From assembly GCF_003201355.1 (NCBI RefSeq), contig NZ_QICL01000010.1, positions 88,746-152,745 on the forward strand: DNA of 64,000 nucleotides. The letters run 5' to 3'. The stretch is from Indolivaga alginatilytica. Lineage in GTDB: Bacteria > Bacteroidota > Bacteroidia > Bacteroidales > Dysgonomonadaceae. This document shows, in pieces, positions 15,553-25,403 of this stretch. Numbering within the stretch: position 1 is the stretch's first letter; every line of letters starts with the position of its first letter. The position numbers and the translations under genes were made by a program. The notes beneath the pieces were generated by a model, which was given only the letters and a program-made list of their open reading frames with translations, searched no databases and was not told the DNA's origin.

Positions 15553-17811
15553 TTACTTACCGGCTATTGGTTTCAGCAAATATTTAATTTCTTTAGCTCC
15601 GGTCAATTCTTCATGAGTGATTCTAAAGCTATCGTGCACTTTTCCATCTATACGAAGACTTCCAATAAAGTTAGCATTAGCTGCATCCATTGGTTTTACA
15701 GCCTCTATTACAACTTTGTCCGATTTATAGTAGTTTGGATTTAGCTTAATCGTTATTTTGTCAAAAGTTGGAGTTACAAGCGTATAATCCGGTCTTCCGG
15801 GACATTCCGGATAGAGTCCCATCATATTAAATACTGCCCATGTAGAAAGGGTTCCGGTATCATCATTTCCGGGTAATCCGCCGGGAGTATTAGTGAAGTG
15901 ATCATTTAGTAATTGTTTTACAATTTTTTGAGTTCTCCACTCCTCGCCTTTGAAATTACTAAAAAAATGAGGGTAATTTATATCGGGTTCGTTAGTTACA
16001 TCAAAATATTCTTTATCGAATACCATTTGCAGTTTATCTACGAATTTTTTATCACCACCCATAAGCTTAGCTAAACCTGCTATGTCGTGAGGAACGGCAA
16101 AGGTATAATTCCATGCAGAACCTTCGTGAAATCCGGGGTTCGGTTCGAAGTTCATTCCTTGCGCCGGATTAAACGGAGTTAAGAATGTTCCGTCAGGTAA
16201 CAGAGGTCTGAATGCTCCGCTTTCTTTATCATAGTAATGTTTATAGCCCAACGATCTTTTATAAAACAGTTTAGCATCCTCTTTTTTGCCCAAAGCTTCA
16301 GCAAAGCGAGCTAAATTCCAGTCTGCAATATAATATTCCAAAGCATGAGAAACAGAGTTGTCAAATTCACCACGCAAAGGAACAAAGCCTAGCTTCATAT
16401 AGTCGTCATTGTCGGGACGCATTAAATTTTCTTTGCTTGGCAATGTTGCAGACTTATACATTGCCTCGTATGCGGTGTTTACATCAAAATCTTTTAAGCC
16501 CTTGAACCAAGCATCCACAATAACGGGTATAGAAGGGTCGCCCTCCATTGTATAAGACTCACGACCATACAATTCCCACTTAGGTAGCCACCCGTGCTCT
16601 TTGTACATATCTATCATGGTATGCATCATTTGAATCTGACGCTCAGGATATACCAATGTCATTAATTGATGTACATTACGATAAGTATCCCAAAGAGAGA
16701 ATACTGTATAACGGTTCTCCTTTGTAGTCTTAATTTCTGAGCTTTCCATTGCAGGGTAGTCACCGTTTACATCTTGTAGAATATTAGGGTGAACAAGAGC
16801 ATGATAAAGTCCTGTATAAAAAACTGTTTTTTGATCTTTAGTTCCGCCTTCTACTAAGATTCGGGAAAGATCATCGTTCCAGCTTTTACGGGCAGCTTTA
16901 TGTACAGCTTCAAAATCGGCTTTGGGTTGTTCAGTGTTTAAATTCAAACGAGCATTTTCAATACTAACAAAAGAAACACCCATTTGCACTTCGATACTTT
17001 CTCCTTCTTGTGCATCGAAAGTGAAGTATGCGCCTACATCATCCCCTGCAATTTCTCTATTATATTTCGTGTAAAGTTTATATGTTCCGGCATCCTTATT
17101 CCATTCTTTTTCCCAAGTCTCACCGGGACGTTGCAATTTCCAATATCCTACCGATTTAGGAGCTTTATTAATTCTCATCACAAAGTAAATCGGAAATACA
17201 GCTTGGGATGCAGTGTAACAGAATGTACCAAGAAGCTTAGTTCCTTCGATCTCGGTGTCACTTACTCTTCGAACCATAGCTCCCGACTCATTGGTCAGCC
17301 CTTCACCCAAATTCAATAATATATTAGCTTGCCCTTTAGGAAAGGTAAAACGGGCAATACCCACCCGAGGGGTTGCACTTACTTCTGTTTTAATATTGTA
17401 TTTAGTCAGAATATTCGAGTAATATCCCGGAGATGCAGTTTCATCTTTATATTCACTTCCGTATTTACGGTAATCTACAATCATATCTCCTGAGGTTGGC
17501 ATCAATAAAAGGCTGCTCATGTCGGGGCAACCTACTCCACTTAAGTTTACGTGGGCATATCCGGTGAAGTATTTATTATCGAAGCTATAAGGGGTCGACC
17601 ACCATCCGGTATCTTTATCTCTTTTATTGAGGTCGGAACCCATTACATTAAAAGGTGTTACCGACATAAAACTTTGAGGGCACATAGCGCCCGGGTTAGT
17701 TGTCCCATAATTAGTTGTCCCGATGAATGGATTGACATAGTCAACCGGCTCATTTTGGGCAGAAACCATTGTGAAACAGCCTAAAAATAAATAAAGGAAT
17801 GTTTTTCTCAT
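15553..17811 (-). CDS. GH92 family alpha-mannosidase
   Basis: Secreted calcium-dependent exo-mannosidase, 752 aa, signal peptide cut near MVSAQ. Family GH92 marks: PVDYVNPFIGTTNYGTTNPG at the mature N-terminus, FTGYAHVNLSGVGCPDMSS (about 82-100), SLWDTYRNVHQL (about 381) and the C-terminal catalytic region GLPGNDDTGTLSTWAVFNMM with MGLYPECPG. Full length for the family. It would trim alpha-linked mannose from N-glycans or yeast mannan, probably in the periplasm or at the surface. Confidence 0.93.
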   Translation of the reverse strand: MRKTFLYLFLGCFTMVSAQNEPVDYVNPFIGTTNYGTTNPGAMCPQSFMSVTPFNVMGSDLNKRDKDTGWWSTPYSFDNKYFTGYAHVNLSGVGCPDMSSLLLMPTSGDMIVDYRKYGSEYKDETASPGYYSNILTKYNIKTEVSATPRVGIARFTFPKGQANILLNLGEGLTNESGAMVRRVSDTEIEGTKLLGTFCYTASQAVFPIYFVMRINKAPKSVGYWKLQRPGETWEKEWNKDAGTYKLYTKYNREIAGDDVGAYFTFDAQEGESIEVQMGVSFVSIENARLNLNTEQPKADFEAVHKAARKSWNDDLSRILVEGGTKDQKTVFYTGLYHALVHPNILQDVNGDYPAMESSEIKTTKENRYTVFSLWDTYRNVHQLMTLVYPERQIQMMHTMIDMYKEHGWLPKWELYGRESYTMEGDPSIPVIVDAWFKGLKDFDVNTAYEAMYKSATLPSKENLMRPDNDDYMKLGFVPLRGEFDNSVSHALEYYIADWNLARFAEALGKKEDAKLFYKRSLGYKHYYDKESGAFRPLLPDGTFLTPFNPAQGMNFEPNPGFHEGSAWNYTFAVPHDIAGLAKLMGGDKKFVDKLQMVFDKEYFDVTNEPDINYPHFFSNFKGEEWRTQKIVKQLLNDHFTNTPGGLPGNDDTGTLSTWAVFNMMGLYPECPGRPDYTLVTPTFDKITIKLNPNYYKSDKVVIEAVKPMDAANANFIGSLRIDGKVHDSFRITHEELTGAKEIKYLLKPIAGK

Positions 17812-17874
17812 GATATTTTAGTAATGTGAAATATTCATCGTTATATTTTATCTCCTCTCCCTAAAAAGAGACCT

Positions 17875-18351
17875 TTATACTTCCAAAAAAGATATAATCT
17901 CTTGCAGGTATTTAGCATCTATTTCAGAAAAGTAATTTTCAATTTCGCTATCCACATCTAAGACAGCTATAACCTCGCCTTGTTTTCGTATTGGCACTAC
18001 AATTTCGGAACGTGATTCACTGTCACAGGCAATATGTCCTGCAAAAGTATTTACATCGGCAACTATGACAGTTCGATTCTCTTTCCAAGCGGTTCCACAA
18101 ACTCCTTTACCATAGTTTATACGAGTGCAGGCTATCCTTCCCTGAAAAGGGCCTAATACCAATTGTTCTCGTTTTACAATATAAAATCCAACCCAAAGAA
18201 AACTAAAAGCTTCTTTTAAGACAGCCGATACATTTGCAAAATTGGCTATAGTATCTGTTTCAGCCTCTAAGAGCGCTTTTATTTGAGGTAAGAGATTCTT
18301 ATATTGATCTTCTCTTGATGCATGTTTTAATATGTCTACTTTTTCCGCCAT
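17875..18351 (-). CDS. msrC: GAF-domain free methionine-(R)-sulfoxide reductase
   Basis: 158 aa single GAF-domain enzyme reducing free Met-(R)-O in the cytoplasm. The three conserved Cys of fRMsr are present: RIACTRINYGKGVCGTAW (two) and GHIACDSESRSEIVVP (one). ATG at 18351 gives MAEKVDILKH; the 23 codons upstream are an unneeded extension. It lies downstream of the GDPD lipoprotein gene, separated by 86 bp with a palindrome copy. Confidence 0.88.
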   Translation of the reverse strand: MAEKVDILKHASREDQYKNLLPQIKALLEAETDTIANFANVSAVLKEAFSFLWVGFYIVKREQLVLGPFQGRIACTRINYGKGVCGTAWKENRTVIVADVNTFAGHIACDSESRSEIVVPIRKQGEVIAVLDVDSEIENYFSEIDAKYLQEIISFLEV

Positions 18352-18424
18352 AATGTAAAATATTTGATGCGATGTTTTATCAGTATAACTATCTCTGGTT
18401 TTTATGCCCAGCCTAAGCAATAAA

Positions 18425-18439
18425 AAGGTCTACGACCTT
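18425..18439 (-). repeat. 15-bp palindrome copy overlapping the GDPD stop codon
   Basis: AAGGTC-TAC-GACCTT. On the - strand the TAA stop (18440-18438) runs straight into the palindrome, which is followed by TTTTTA, so it can act as a tiny terminator. Confidence 0.7.
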
Positions 18440-19628
18440 AAAATTTGCATACTGCAAATTTTATACTTTTTATCTGAACCGAATTATCTAAAGCTGTTAT
18501 TTTCAATTTCGGTCTCTTATTATGAATTATAAATTGATAGTAATAAGTCGTATAGTCACCTTTTAAAGAAGCGTTTTTGTCCGAATCCAATTCGTTAGAT
18601 TCTAACTTGAATGAGCCTTTTGCTTCAATGATTATATAAACAGCTCCTAAATATATACTATCTTGAAGAAGATCAGGATTAAAATCCAAAGTCTCATTTT
18701 TTTCTAAAGTAAGTATATTATTATTTCTACTACCTCCGATATAGTTACTAAATGTACCATCTGTCTGATCTTGCACTATTGCTTTACTATAATCCAGCGA
18801 TGGGGCTATATCATCAGAGAGTATAACATCGACGTTCATTTTCAAAGTTTCATCATAATCCTCTTTCGGAACAGTCCAAACTGTAATGTGCTTACCTGCT
18901 TCATGAAATGTTTTAACAGCATCGGGGGTAAGCCATTTATAGAAAGCATAATACTCAATATTGTTACGGATCATCTCATTGAATGTGTAATTGAACCCAA
19001 CTAGATCTTTGTTAAATATATCACAATACAATTCCAGCTCGGGGTCTGTAGATCTTAGATAGTCAATTACTTTCGAATCGAAACAAGTGAGAGCAAAATT
19101 TCCTCTTCCAAGTATTTGCATAGCTGTTTTATAAGCTTTTAGAGCCAGAGGGTTAGTCAGATAATCAGCCTTAAGTTCAATATATGGGAATATATTTAAT
19201 TCAGAACACTTATTCAGAAATTCAGTTAATGTCGGAATTGGTCTTCTGAATGAAGGGTTCGGCGATACCAAAACATATTTTTCTTGTAAATCGGATAAAG
19301 TATTCTCATGGCAGTTTACCGTTGTTTTTAGAGGCGAATAATCAGCCACGTTTCTATACATTATATTAAGGCTGTCGTCATGCATCATAACGAACTCTCC
19401 ATCTGAGGTAACAGTAAAATCAAACTCAACTGATTTAAAGCCACATCTTTCAGCTAGAATAAGGGCATCCAAACTATTTTCGGGTGCAATACTGTCTAAA
19501 TGCAATCCCTTGTGAGATACAATATTAATCCGATTGCGTGTATCTCTGTAAGGTTTTTTATTGCTGGTACAAGAGATATTTAATAAGAGTAAAGTTAGAA
19601 ACAAAAACAGAGTTTCTTTTTTGATCAT
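18438..19628 (-). CDS. Glycerophosphodiester phosphodiesterase family lipoprotein
   Basis: 396 aa with a lipoprotein signal (LLLLNISCTSNK, Cys near residue 20). The GDPD TIM-barrel motifs are present: VSHKGLH (catalytic His), APENSLDALILAERCGFKSV, EFDFTVTSDGEFVMMHDDSL (metal ligands E, D, and second His) and FPYIELKA. Residues after about 285 form an extra beta-rich C-terminal domain (TLEKNETLDFNPDLLQDSIY onward) not present in minimal GDPDs. Probably hydrolyses glycerophosphodiesters or a related surface phosphodiester, anchored in a membrane. Confidence 0.88.
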   Translation of the reverse strand: MIKKETLFLFLTLLLLNISCTSNKKPYRDTRNRINIVSHKGLHLDSIAPENSLDALILAERCGFKSVEFDFTVTSDGEFVMMHDDSLNIMYRNVADYSPLKTTVNCHENTLSDLQEKYVLVSPNPSFRRPIPTLTEFLNKCSELNIFPYIELKADYLTNPLALKAYKTAMQILGRGNFALTCFDSKVIDYLRSTDPELELYCDIFNKDLVGFNYTFNEMIRNNIEYYAFYKWLTPDAVKTFHEAGKHITVWTVPKEDYDETLKMNVDVILSDDIAPSLDYSKAIVQDQTDGTFSNYIGGSRNNNILTLEKNETLDFNPDLLQDSIYLGAVYIIIEAKGSFKLESNELDSDKNASLKGDYTTYYYQFIIHNKRPKLKITALDNSVQIKSIKFAVCKF

Positions 19629-19663
19629 CTGACTGGATTTATTGAATTTATAGAAATAAAAAA

Positions 19664-20242
19664 TTATAACAGACCTAATTGCCCGAACATCGTTTGGTAT
19701 ATTTCCGCTTTTCCAGCTAAAGATTTGGGATATGCTCTTGAGGATGACGGCATACGATATAAACGCATCAAACGTCCCTCAAATTCAAATTCAGAGAAGC
19801 TTCCTATTTTGGGTTCTTTTGTCTGGACAAAAGATATTAATGTATCGGTTGCTTTCTGTCCTGTAGTAACAATCGCTCTGCAAAGAGGTATTTCTTTTAA
19901 TATGATGCTCAGGTCTGTAGGTTCAACTACTTCTAGAAAATTATCAGAAGCATTATCCTTATGCCTTATAATAGCTTTAGCTGTATCGCCTAATCCTATT
20001 CGTTTATAAATAAGGAATTTTTTTATTCTGTCTTCATCGAAAGCCTTTTTGCCTGTAAGTAAGAAATGGTCTTTATTTTGAAAAAAAATTAAGCCGAATA
20101 TTCTCCACATGTCATTCTGGAAGTTTGGATAGAAGAAATTCATAGACCATCTTTCCTGCTTGGGTGGAAAACTTCCTAACATTATCAATTGAGTATCAAC
20201 AGGTAGAAAAAAAGGTAAAGGATGATATTCTATATCTTTCAT
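19664..20242 (-). CDS. Uracil-DNA glycosylase superfamily protein (family 6-like)
   Basis: 192 aa from ATG at 20242 (the frame can open four codons earlier at TTG). The motif LIMLGSFPPKQERWSMNFFYPNFQNDMW matches in part the GSFP...YY..N.FW pattern of hypoxanthine/uracil glycosylases; key blocks are LGSFPP, NFFYPN and NDMWRI. The end region YRMPSSSRAYPKSLAGK corresponds to the S/H-SP-type motif 2. Predicted base-excision repair enzyme. Substrate (uracil, hypoxanthine) is not determinable here. Confidence 0.8.
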   Translation of the reverse strand: MKDIEYHPLPFFLPVDTQLIMLGSFPPKQERWSMNFFYPNFQNDMWRIFGLIFFQNKDHFLLTGKKAFDEDRIKKFLIYKRIGLGDTAKAIIRHKDNASDNFLEVVEPTDLSIILKEIPLCRAIVTTGQKATDTLISFVQTKEPKIGSFSEFEFEGRLMRLYRMPSSSRAYPKSLAGKAEIYQTMFGQLGLL

Positions 20243-20354
20243 AAATACATTCAATATTATTGAAGTGTTATAAAGACGAAGATAATAAAAAAATATTTAT
20301 AGCTTCATTTCTCAATAGTAGCAAGTAATCTTTGTTGTGCTTACAAAAAGCAAA

Positions 20355-20369
20355 AAGGTTTGAGACCTT
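20355..20369 (-). repeat. 15-bp palindrome copy (one mismatch)
   Basis: AAGGTTTGAGACCTT, flanked by AAAAA and TTAAAA. Lies 35 bp upstream of the leu promoter and is not next to a gene end on its own strand. Confidence 0.6.
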
Positions 20370-20404
20370 AAAATATGAATTATTGAAATTTATATGTCTT
20401 TTTA

Positions 20405-20435
20405 TTTGTGATTAAAGAAATATGTTATATTTTTG
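20405..20435 (+). promoter_or_regulatory. Promoter of the leu operon
   Basis: TTTG (20405-20408), exactly 19 bases, TATTTTTG (20428-20435): a full match to the Bacteroidota consensus. Predicted transcription start about 20442, shortly before the leader ORF. Confidence 0.8.
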
Positions 20436-20463
20436 CTGTAACGAAATAAAAAATCAGATCGAA

Positions 20464-20538
20464 ATGAAATTATTCACTAACATTATCAGTACTATTATTC
20501 TGCTCTGGGAAAATCTTAGAGTGAGTAGTGCTGCGTAG
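20464..20538 (+). CDS. leuL: leu operon leader peptide, 24 aa
   Basis: Short ORF beginning ATG at 20464 and ending TAG at 20536-20538. Nine of its 24 residues are Ile, Leu or Val, with residues 7-15 reading IISTIILLW. It is not a conserved protein. Its position between a consensus promoter and an intrinsic terminator, upstream of leuA, identifies it as an attenuator leader peptide sensing branched-chain aminoacyl-tRNA. Too short for usual gene calling. No experiment is known to me for this locus. Confidence 0.8.
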   Translation: MKLFTNIISTIILLWENLRVSSAA

Positions 20539-20562
20539 TCGAATAATCAAAACAGATATAGC

Positions 20563-20598
20563 AATGGCCTTTCTCACTAAAAGAGAAGGGCTATTTTG
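20563..20598 (+). terminator. leu attenuator terminator
   Basis: 13 bp stem (20563-20575 with 20583-20595, two G-U pairs), 7-base loop, then TTTTG. CTCACT at 20573-20578 can alternatively pair with AGTGAG at 20520-20525 near the end of the leader ORF, opening the terminator. Confidence 0.75.
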
Positions 20599-20651
20599 TT
20601 AAATAGCATCAACATTGACTAAGAATAGAAACATACTTTAGACAAATTTAT

Positions 20652-22142
20652 ATGGACAAATTATTTATTTTTGACACGACCCTTAGAGACGGAGAACAAG
20701 TTCCGGGCTGCCAGTTGAACACTATTGAAAAAATAGAAGTAGCTAAAGCTCTGGAAGCTCTCGGTGTTGATGTTATAGAAGCTGGTTTTCCTGTATCAAG
20801 TCCCGGAGACTTTAATTCAGTGGTAGAAATTTCTAAAGCCGTTACATGGCCTACTATCTGTGCACTCACACGTGCGGTTGAAAAAGATATAGAAGTTGCA
20901 GCTGAAGCTCTCAAGTATGCCAAGAAGAAACGTATACATACAGGAATCGGAACTTCGGATTTCCATATAAAGCATAAATTTAATTCTACTCAGGACGAAA
21001 TCGTAGAACGTGCAATCGCAGCGGTGAAATATGCGAAACGTTTTGTTGAAGATGTTGAATTCTATGCAGAAGATGCCGGTAGAACAGATAATGCATATTT
21101 GGCAAGAGTGGTGCAAGCTGTAATTAATGCAGGAGCAACAGTTGTAAATATTCCTGATACTACAGGATATTGTTTACCAACCGAATATGGGGCAAAAATT
21201 AAATATCTGATTGATCATGTGGACATGAAGAATGCCATACTATCAACACATTGTCATCAGGATTTAGGAATGGCGACAGCCAACTCTATTATGGGTGTAT
21301 TGAATGGAGCCCGTCAGGTGGAAGTTACGATTAATGGAATCGGTGAACGCGCCGGTAATACTTCTTTAGAAGAGGTTGTGATGGCAATAAAGAGTCATAA
21401 AGAACTGGATATTGAAATGAATATCAATACTCAAAAAATATATCCGATGAGTCGTATGATATCCAGTTTAATGAATATGCCTGTACAACCCAATAAAGCA
21501 ATTGTCGGACGGAATGCATTTGCCCATTCATCGGGAATACATCAGGATGGAGTTCTTAAAAATATGTCTACCTACGAAATTATAGATCCTAAAGATGTTG
21601 GTATAGATGATAACGCTATCGTTCTTACCGCCCGTAGCGGACGTGCTGCATTAAAAAATCGATTGGGTATTTTAGGTATTGAAGTTAATGATGGTGAATT
21701 AACAGAAATATATCAACGCTTTTTAGAACTTGCGGATCGTAAGAAGGATATTACAGATGAAGATATTCTAATTCTTGCAGGAAAAGAAACGGATAAAATG
21801 CACCGTATCAAGTTAGATTATCTACAGGTAATATCAGGAATAGGTGTTCGCTGTACTGCTAATGTAGGTATAGATATTGCAGGTGAGAAATTTGAGGCTT
21901 CTGCTTCTGGAAACGGACCTGTTGACGCAGCAATCAAAGCTGTAAAACAAATTATTCGTCGTGAAACAATAATTCAGGAGTTTCTGATCCAAGCGATAAA
22001 TAAGGGCAGTGATGATGTAGGTAAAGTGCATATGCAAGTAGAGCACGAAGGACAAAATTATTACGGATTTTCAGCAAATACTGATATTGTAGCAGCATCT
22101 GTTGAAGCATTTATCAATGCAATTAATAAATTTGTAAAATAA
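20652..22142 (+). CDS. leuA: 2-isopropylmalate synthase
   Basis: First committed step of leucine synthesis: acetyl-CoA plus 2-oxoisovalerate gives 2-isopropylmalate. 496 aa, full length. Catalytic barrel [13 protein letters not shown] (residues 6-18), metal ligands in [15 protein letters not shown] (about 201-215), [16 protein letters not shown], and the [13 protein letters not shown] subdomain. The C-terminal LeuA dimer regulatory domain (about 380-496) is present, so Leu feedback is likely. First structural gene after the attenuator, 16 bp before the acyltransferase gene. Confidence 0.97.
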   Translation: MDKLFIFDTTLRDGEQVPGCQLNTIEKIEVAKALEALGVDVIEAGFPVSSPGDFNSVVEISKAVTWPTICALTRAVEKDIEVAAEALKYAKKKRIHTGIGTSDFHIKHKFNSTQDEIVERAIAAVKYAKRFVEDVEFYAEDAGRTDNAYLARVVQAVINAGATVVNIPDTTGYCLPTEYGAKIKYLIDHVDMKNAILSTHCHQDLGMATANSIMGVLNGARQVEVTINGIGERAGNTSLEEVVMAIKSHKELDIEMNINTQKIYPMSRMISSLMNMPVQPNKAIVGRNAFAHSSGIHQDGVLKNMSTYEIIDPKDVGIDDNAIVLTARSGRAALKNRLGILGIEVNDGELTEIYQRFLELADRKKDITDEDILILAGKETDKMHRIKLDYLQVISGIGVRCTANVGIDIAGEKFEASASGNGPVDAAIKAVKQIIRRETIIQEFLIQAINKGSDDVGKVHMQVEHEGQNYYGFSANTDIVAASVEAFINAINKFVK

Positions 22143-22158
22143 ACCAAATCATATTTTA

Positions 22159-23232
22159 GTGGAAACTAAAAAATACGAATATATAGATAGTTTACGAGGG
22201 ATTGCCGTACTGATGGTATTAATGGTGCATGTGGGTAATTTTTTTAAAATTCCAACGACTGAATACTTTTCTCACTTATTCTTTGGGCCTATCTATAGTG
22301 GCAGAATGGGTGTTCAATTATTTTTTATAATCAGTTCTTTTACATTAATGTTTTCCTTTGAAAGAAGAAGCGGAGAAAAAAACGGAACATCAAATTTTTA
22401 TATACGGCGTTTTTTTCGAATAGCTCCGATGTATTATCTAGCAATTATTGCCATTACAATCTATTATATCCGGACGAATACAGTTAATTGGGATATTCTA
22501 ACATCGCCTTGGTATATAAGTAATTTTTTGTTTCTGAATACATTGACCCCTTATTGGATTAAAACGGTAGTCCCCGGCGGTTGGTCTATTTCTGTAGAAT
22601 TTCTTTTTTACATTATATTTCCGTTTATAGCCTCTCGAATAAAAAATATTAATATGTCGGCTATAGCATTATGTATAAGTCTTATTATTGCAACACTTTT
22701 TATATTCATTACTAGAAAAGATTTCTTTTATTCTCAATTCGATTTTAATCAGATCAGCTTTTATAACCAATTACCCGTATTTTTTATTGGAATATTTGCT
22801 TATTGGCTTACAAAAGAAAGTTATAAAGAGATCAAAAATAGGACATGGCTACTCTTCATTATTGTTCTGTTCTTATTCACAATGATGATGGTACCTTATT
22901 ATTTATTTTACTGCATAATATATTGCATCTTGATTTTTATTCTTTCGAAAAAACCATATAAATTTTTATGCAATAAATGGTTTTCCATGGTTGGCAGGGT
23001 AAGCTTTAGTATGTATATAGTGCACTTCTTCCTGATAATAATGATGAATAATCTGGGGATTGGACATCTTATTCCTGTTACAAATATGTTTACATCAATA
23101 GTAAACTTTGTATTATTATATATGCTGGTTTTCACTCTAACTTATACGATTTCTTATTTCTCATATAAATTCATAGAACTTCCCGGACAAAATCTTGGAA
23201 AAAAACTAATCAAAATTAGATCAACAAAATAA
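22159..23232 (+). CDS. Acyltransferase 3 family membrane protein (OafA-like), GTG start
   Basis: 357 aa integral membrane acyltransferase with about ten hydrophobic segments. Family marks: YEYIDSLRGIAVLMVLMVHV at the N-terminus and FYIRRFFRIAPMYYLAI (the R-x10-H-like region and RRF.RI.P.Y motif), SISVEFLFYIIFPF near 150. Such proteins O-acetylate surface polysaccharides. The start is GTG at 22159; no in-frame ATG lies upstream and the first internal Met would cut into the SLRG motif. It is embedded in the leu operon between leuA and leuC with a gap of only 16 and 9 bp, so co-expression with leucine genes is expected. Confidence 0.88.
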   Translation: METKKYEYIDSLRGIAVLMVLMVHVGNFFKIPTTEYFSHLFFGPIYSGRMGVQLFFIISSFTLMFSFERRSGEKNGTSNFYIRRFFRIAPMYYLAIIAITIYYIRTNTVNWDILTSPWYISNFLFLNTLTPYWIKTVVPGGWSISVEFLFYIIFPFIASRIKNINMSAIALCISLIIATLFIFITRKDFFYSQFDFNQISFYNQLPVFFIGIFAYWLTKESYKEIKNRTWLLFIIVLFLFTMMMVPYYLFYCIIYCILIFILSKKPYKFLCNKWFSMVGRVSFSMYIVHFFLIIMMNNLGIGHLIPVTNMFTSIVNFVLLYMLVFTLTYTISYFSYKFIELPGQNLGKKLIKIRSTK

Positions 23233-23241
23233 TATTTCAGT

Positions 23242-24633
23242 ATGAAAACATTATTCGATAAAATTTGGGATGCGCATACAGTATCAACCGTACAAGATGG
23301 TCCCACACAGTTGTATATCGACAGACATTTCTGTCATGAGGTAACAAGCCCACAAGCCTTTAATGGTTTACGTACAAGAGGGCTTACGGTTTTACGTCCT
23401 GATAAAACGACTTTGACGGCAGACCATAACACTCCGACAATCAATCAAGATCAGCCTGTTAAAGATCCTATTTCCAGAAATCAGTTAGACACTCTTTCTA
23501 AGAATGCTGCCGATTTTGGACTGACATTATATGCATTAGGAAATAAGAAAAACGGTGTTGTACATATTATAGGTCCTGAAAACGGATATACTCAACCCGG
23601 AATGACTATTGTTTGTGGAGATAGCCACACATCTACTCACGGAGCTTTCGGTTCTATTGCTTTTGGTATTGGAACATCAGAAGTCGAAATGGTACTAGCT
23701 ACTCAATGTATCTTGCAAAGTCGTCCTAAGACAATGAGAATTACATTTAACGGTAAACTGAATAAAGGTGTTACCGCTAAAGATTTGGCTCTTTATATGA
23801 TTGCCCAGCTTACTACTGGTGGTGCTACCGGTTATTTTGTTGAATATGCGGGAGAAGCAATCCGAAATATGTCGATGGAAGAACGAATGACCCTTTGTAA
23901 CTTAAGTATCGAAATGGGCGCTCGTGGGGGATTAATTGCTCCGGATGAAAAAACATTTACTTATGTAAAAGGACGTGAATTTGCTCCTAAAGGCGAAGCG
24001 TGGGATAAAGCTTTAGCTTATTGGAAAACATTGAAAACAGATGAAGGTGCTAAATTCGATAAAGAATTAGTATTCGAAGCTGCTGATATTCAGCCAATGA
24101 TTACTTACGGAACAAATCCGGGTATGGGTATGGCTGTAAACGATTCAATTCCTACACTAGATCAAATAGACGAAGCTGGTCGTATATCTTTCCAAAAATC
24201 GATGGATTACATGGGTTTCAAACCGGGAGAGAAATTAGAAGGTAAATCAATAGACTATGTTTTCCTTGGTAGTTGTACTAATGGACGTATCGAAGATTTC
24301 CGTGCTTTTACTAACTTTATCAAAGGAAAGAAAAAAGCAGAGAATGTTGTTGCCTGGTTGGTTCCCGGTAGTTGGATGGTAGAGAAACAAATACGTGAAG
24401 AAGGTTTATATGATATTCTTATCGAAGCAGGCTTCTCTTTACGTCAACCTGGATGTTCGGCATGTTTAGCTATGAATGACGATAAAGTTCCTGCTGGAAA
24501 ATATGCGATTTCTACATCGAATCGTAACTTCGAAGGTCGTCAAGGTCCCGGAGCACGTACTATATTGGCTGGACCATTAGTTGCAGCAGCGGCAGCAATT
24601 ACAGGAAAAATAACTGATCCTAGAACATTCTAA
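23242..24633 (+). CDS. leuC: 3-isopropylmalate dehydratase large subunit
   Basis: 463 aa aconitase-family subunit carrying the 4Fe-4S cluster; with LeuD isomerises 2- to 3-isopropylmalate (and citramalate to methylmalate in the isoleucine route). Motifs: [31 protein letters not shown] (about 131-150), and cluster Cys in [13 protein letters not shown] and [13 protein letters not shown]. Followed by leuD after 84 bp. Confidence 0.97.
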   Translation: MKTLFDKIWDAHTVSTVQDGPTQLYIDRHFCHEVTSPQAFNGLRTRGLTVLRPDKTTLTADHNTPTINQDQPVKDPISRNQLDTLSKNAADFGLTLYALGNKKNGVVHIIGPENGYTQPGMTIVCGDSHTSTHGAFGSIAFGIGTSEVEMVLATQCILQSRPKTMRITFNGKLNKGVTAKDLALYMIAQLTTGGATGYFVEYAGEAIRNMSMEERMTLCNLSIEMGARGGLIAPDEKTFTYVKGREFAPKGEAWDKALAYWKTLKTDEGAKFDKELVFEAADIQPMITYGTNPGMGMAVNDSIPTLDQIDEAGRISFQKSMDYMGFKPGEKLEGKSIDYVFLGSCTNGRIEDFRAFTNFIKGKKKAENVVAWLVPGSWMVEKQIREEGLYDILIEAGFSLRQPGCSACLAMNDDKVPAGKYAISTSNRNFEGRQGPGARTILAGPLVAAAAAITGKITDPRTF

Positions 24634-24717
24634 TATTAGACTTATTCAGAAGAGAATAATATTTTCTTGATACCACCAATTATATTTTGCATTACTTAAT
24701 TTTCTAATAAAAGTAAA

Positions 24718-25308
24718 ATGGAAAAGTTTCAAACATTAACATCAACATATGTTCCGCTTCCTATCGAGAATGTGGACACAGATCAAATTATACCGGCTCG
24801 TTTCTTAAAAGCAACCACAAAAGAAGGTTTTGGAGACAATCTTTTCGCAGATTGGCGTTATGATAAAGAAGGTAAACCGAAAGCTGATTTCGTATTGAAT
24901 AATCCTACATACAGTGGAGAAATTCTTGTAGCAGGAAAGAACTTTGGTAGCGGATCAAGTCGCGAGCATGCTGCGTGGGCAATTGTTGGATACGGATTTA
25001 AAGCAGTAGTATCGAGCTTCTTTGCTGATATTTTCAAAAACAATTCATTAAATAACGGATTATTACCTGTAATTGTTAGCGTTGAATTTTTAGCTGAGAT
25101 ATTCGACAGCGTAAGTAAAGACCCTAAGGCAACACTTACAATCAATCTGGAGAAGCAAACTATAACTAATAATGCAACGGGAAAATCAGAATCTTTTGAG
25201 ATTAATCCTTATAAAAAAGAATGTCTACTTAAGGGACTGGATGATATAGATTATCTTCTATCTAAGAAACCTCTTATAGAAGCATACGAAAAAGATCAGA
25301 CATTATAA
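24718..25308 (+). CDS. leuD: 3-isopropylmalate dehydratase small subunit
   Basis: 196 aa swivel-domain subunit. Substrate-binding features [14 protein letters not shown] (residues 19-32), [17 protein letters not shown] (about 73-89) and [10 protein letters not shown] are all present. Pairs with LeuC. A 95 bp gap containing a hairpin separates it from the next gene. Confidence 0.97.
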   Translation: MEKFQTLTSTYVPLPIENVDTDQIIPARFLKATTKEGFGDNLFADWRYDKEGKPKADFVLNNPTYSGEILVAGKNFGSGSSREHAAWAIVGYGFKAVVSSFFADIFKNNSLNNGLLPVIVSVEFLAEIFDSVSKDPKATLTINLEKQTITNNATGKSESFEINPYKKECLLKGLDDIDYLLSKKPLIEAYEKDQTL

Positions 25309-25323
25309 ATCAGGTCATTTAAT

Positions 25324-25356
25324 ATGTGTCGGTTAAGTCTTAAGTAACCGACATGT
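25324..25356 (+). promoter_or_regulatory. Intercistronic hairpin between leuD and the next gene
   Basis: Stem TGTCGGTTA (25327-25335) with TAACCGACA (25345-25353), extended by wobble pairs. No T run follows, so it is more likely an mRNA processing or stability element than a terminator. Confidence 0.45.
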
Positions 25357-25403
25357 ATTGATTCTTTGTTACGAGAATGTAACATAATTTATTTTACAAG
25401 CCT

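Noticed and set aside
20638..20662. Shine-Dalgarno-based start choice for leuA and others
   Set aside because: Bacteroidota genes generally lack clear Shine-Dalgarno sequences, and none was consistently visible here, so starts were chosen from protein features.
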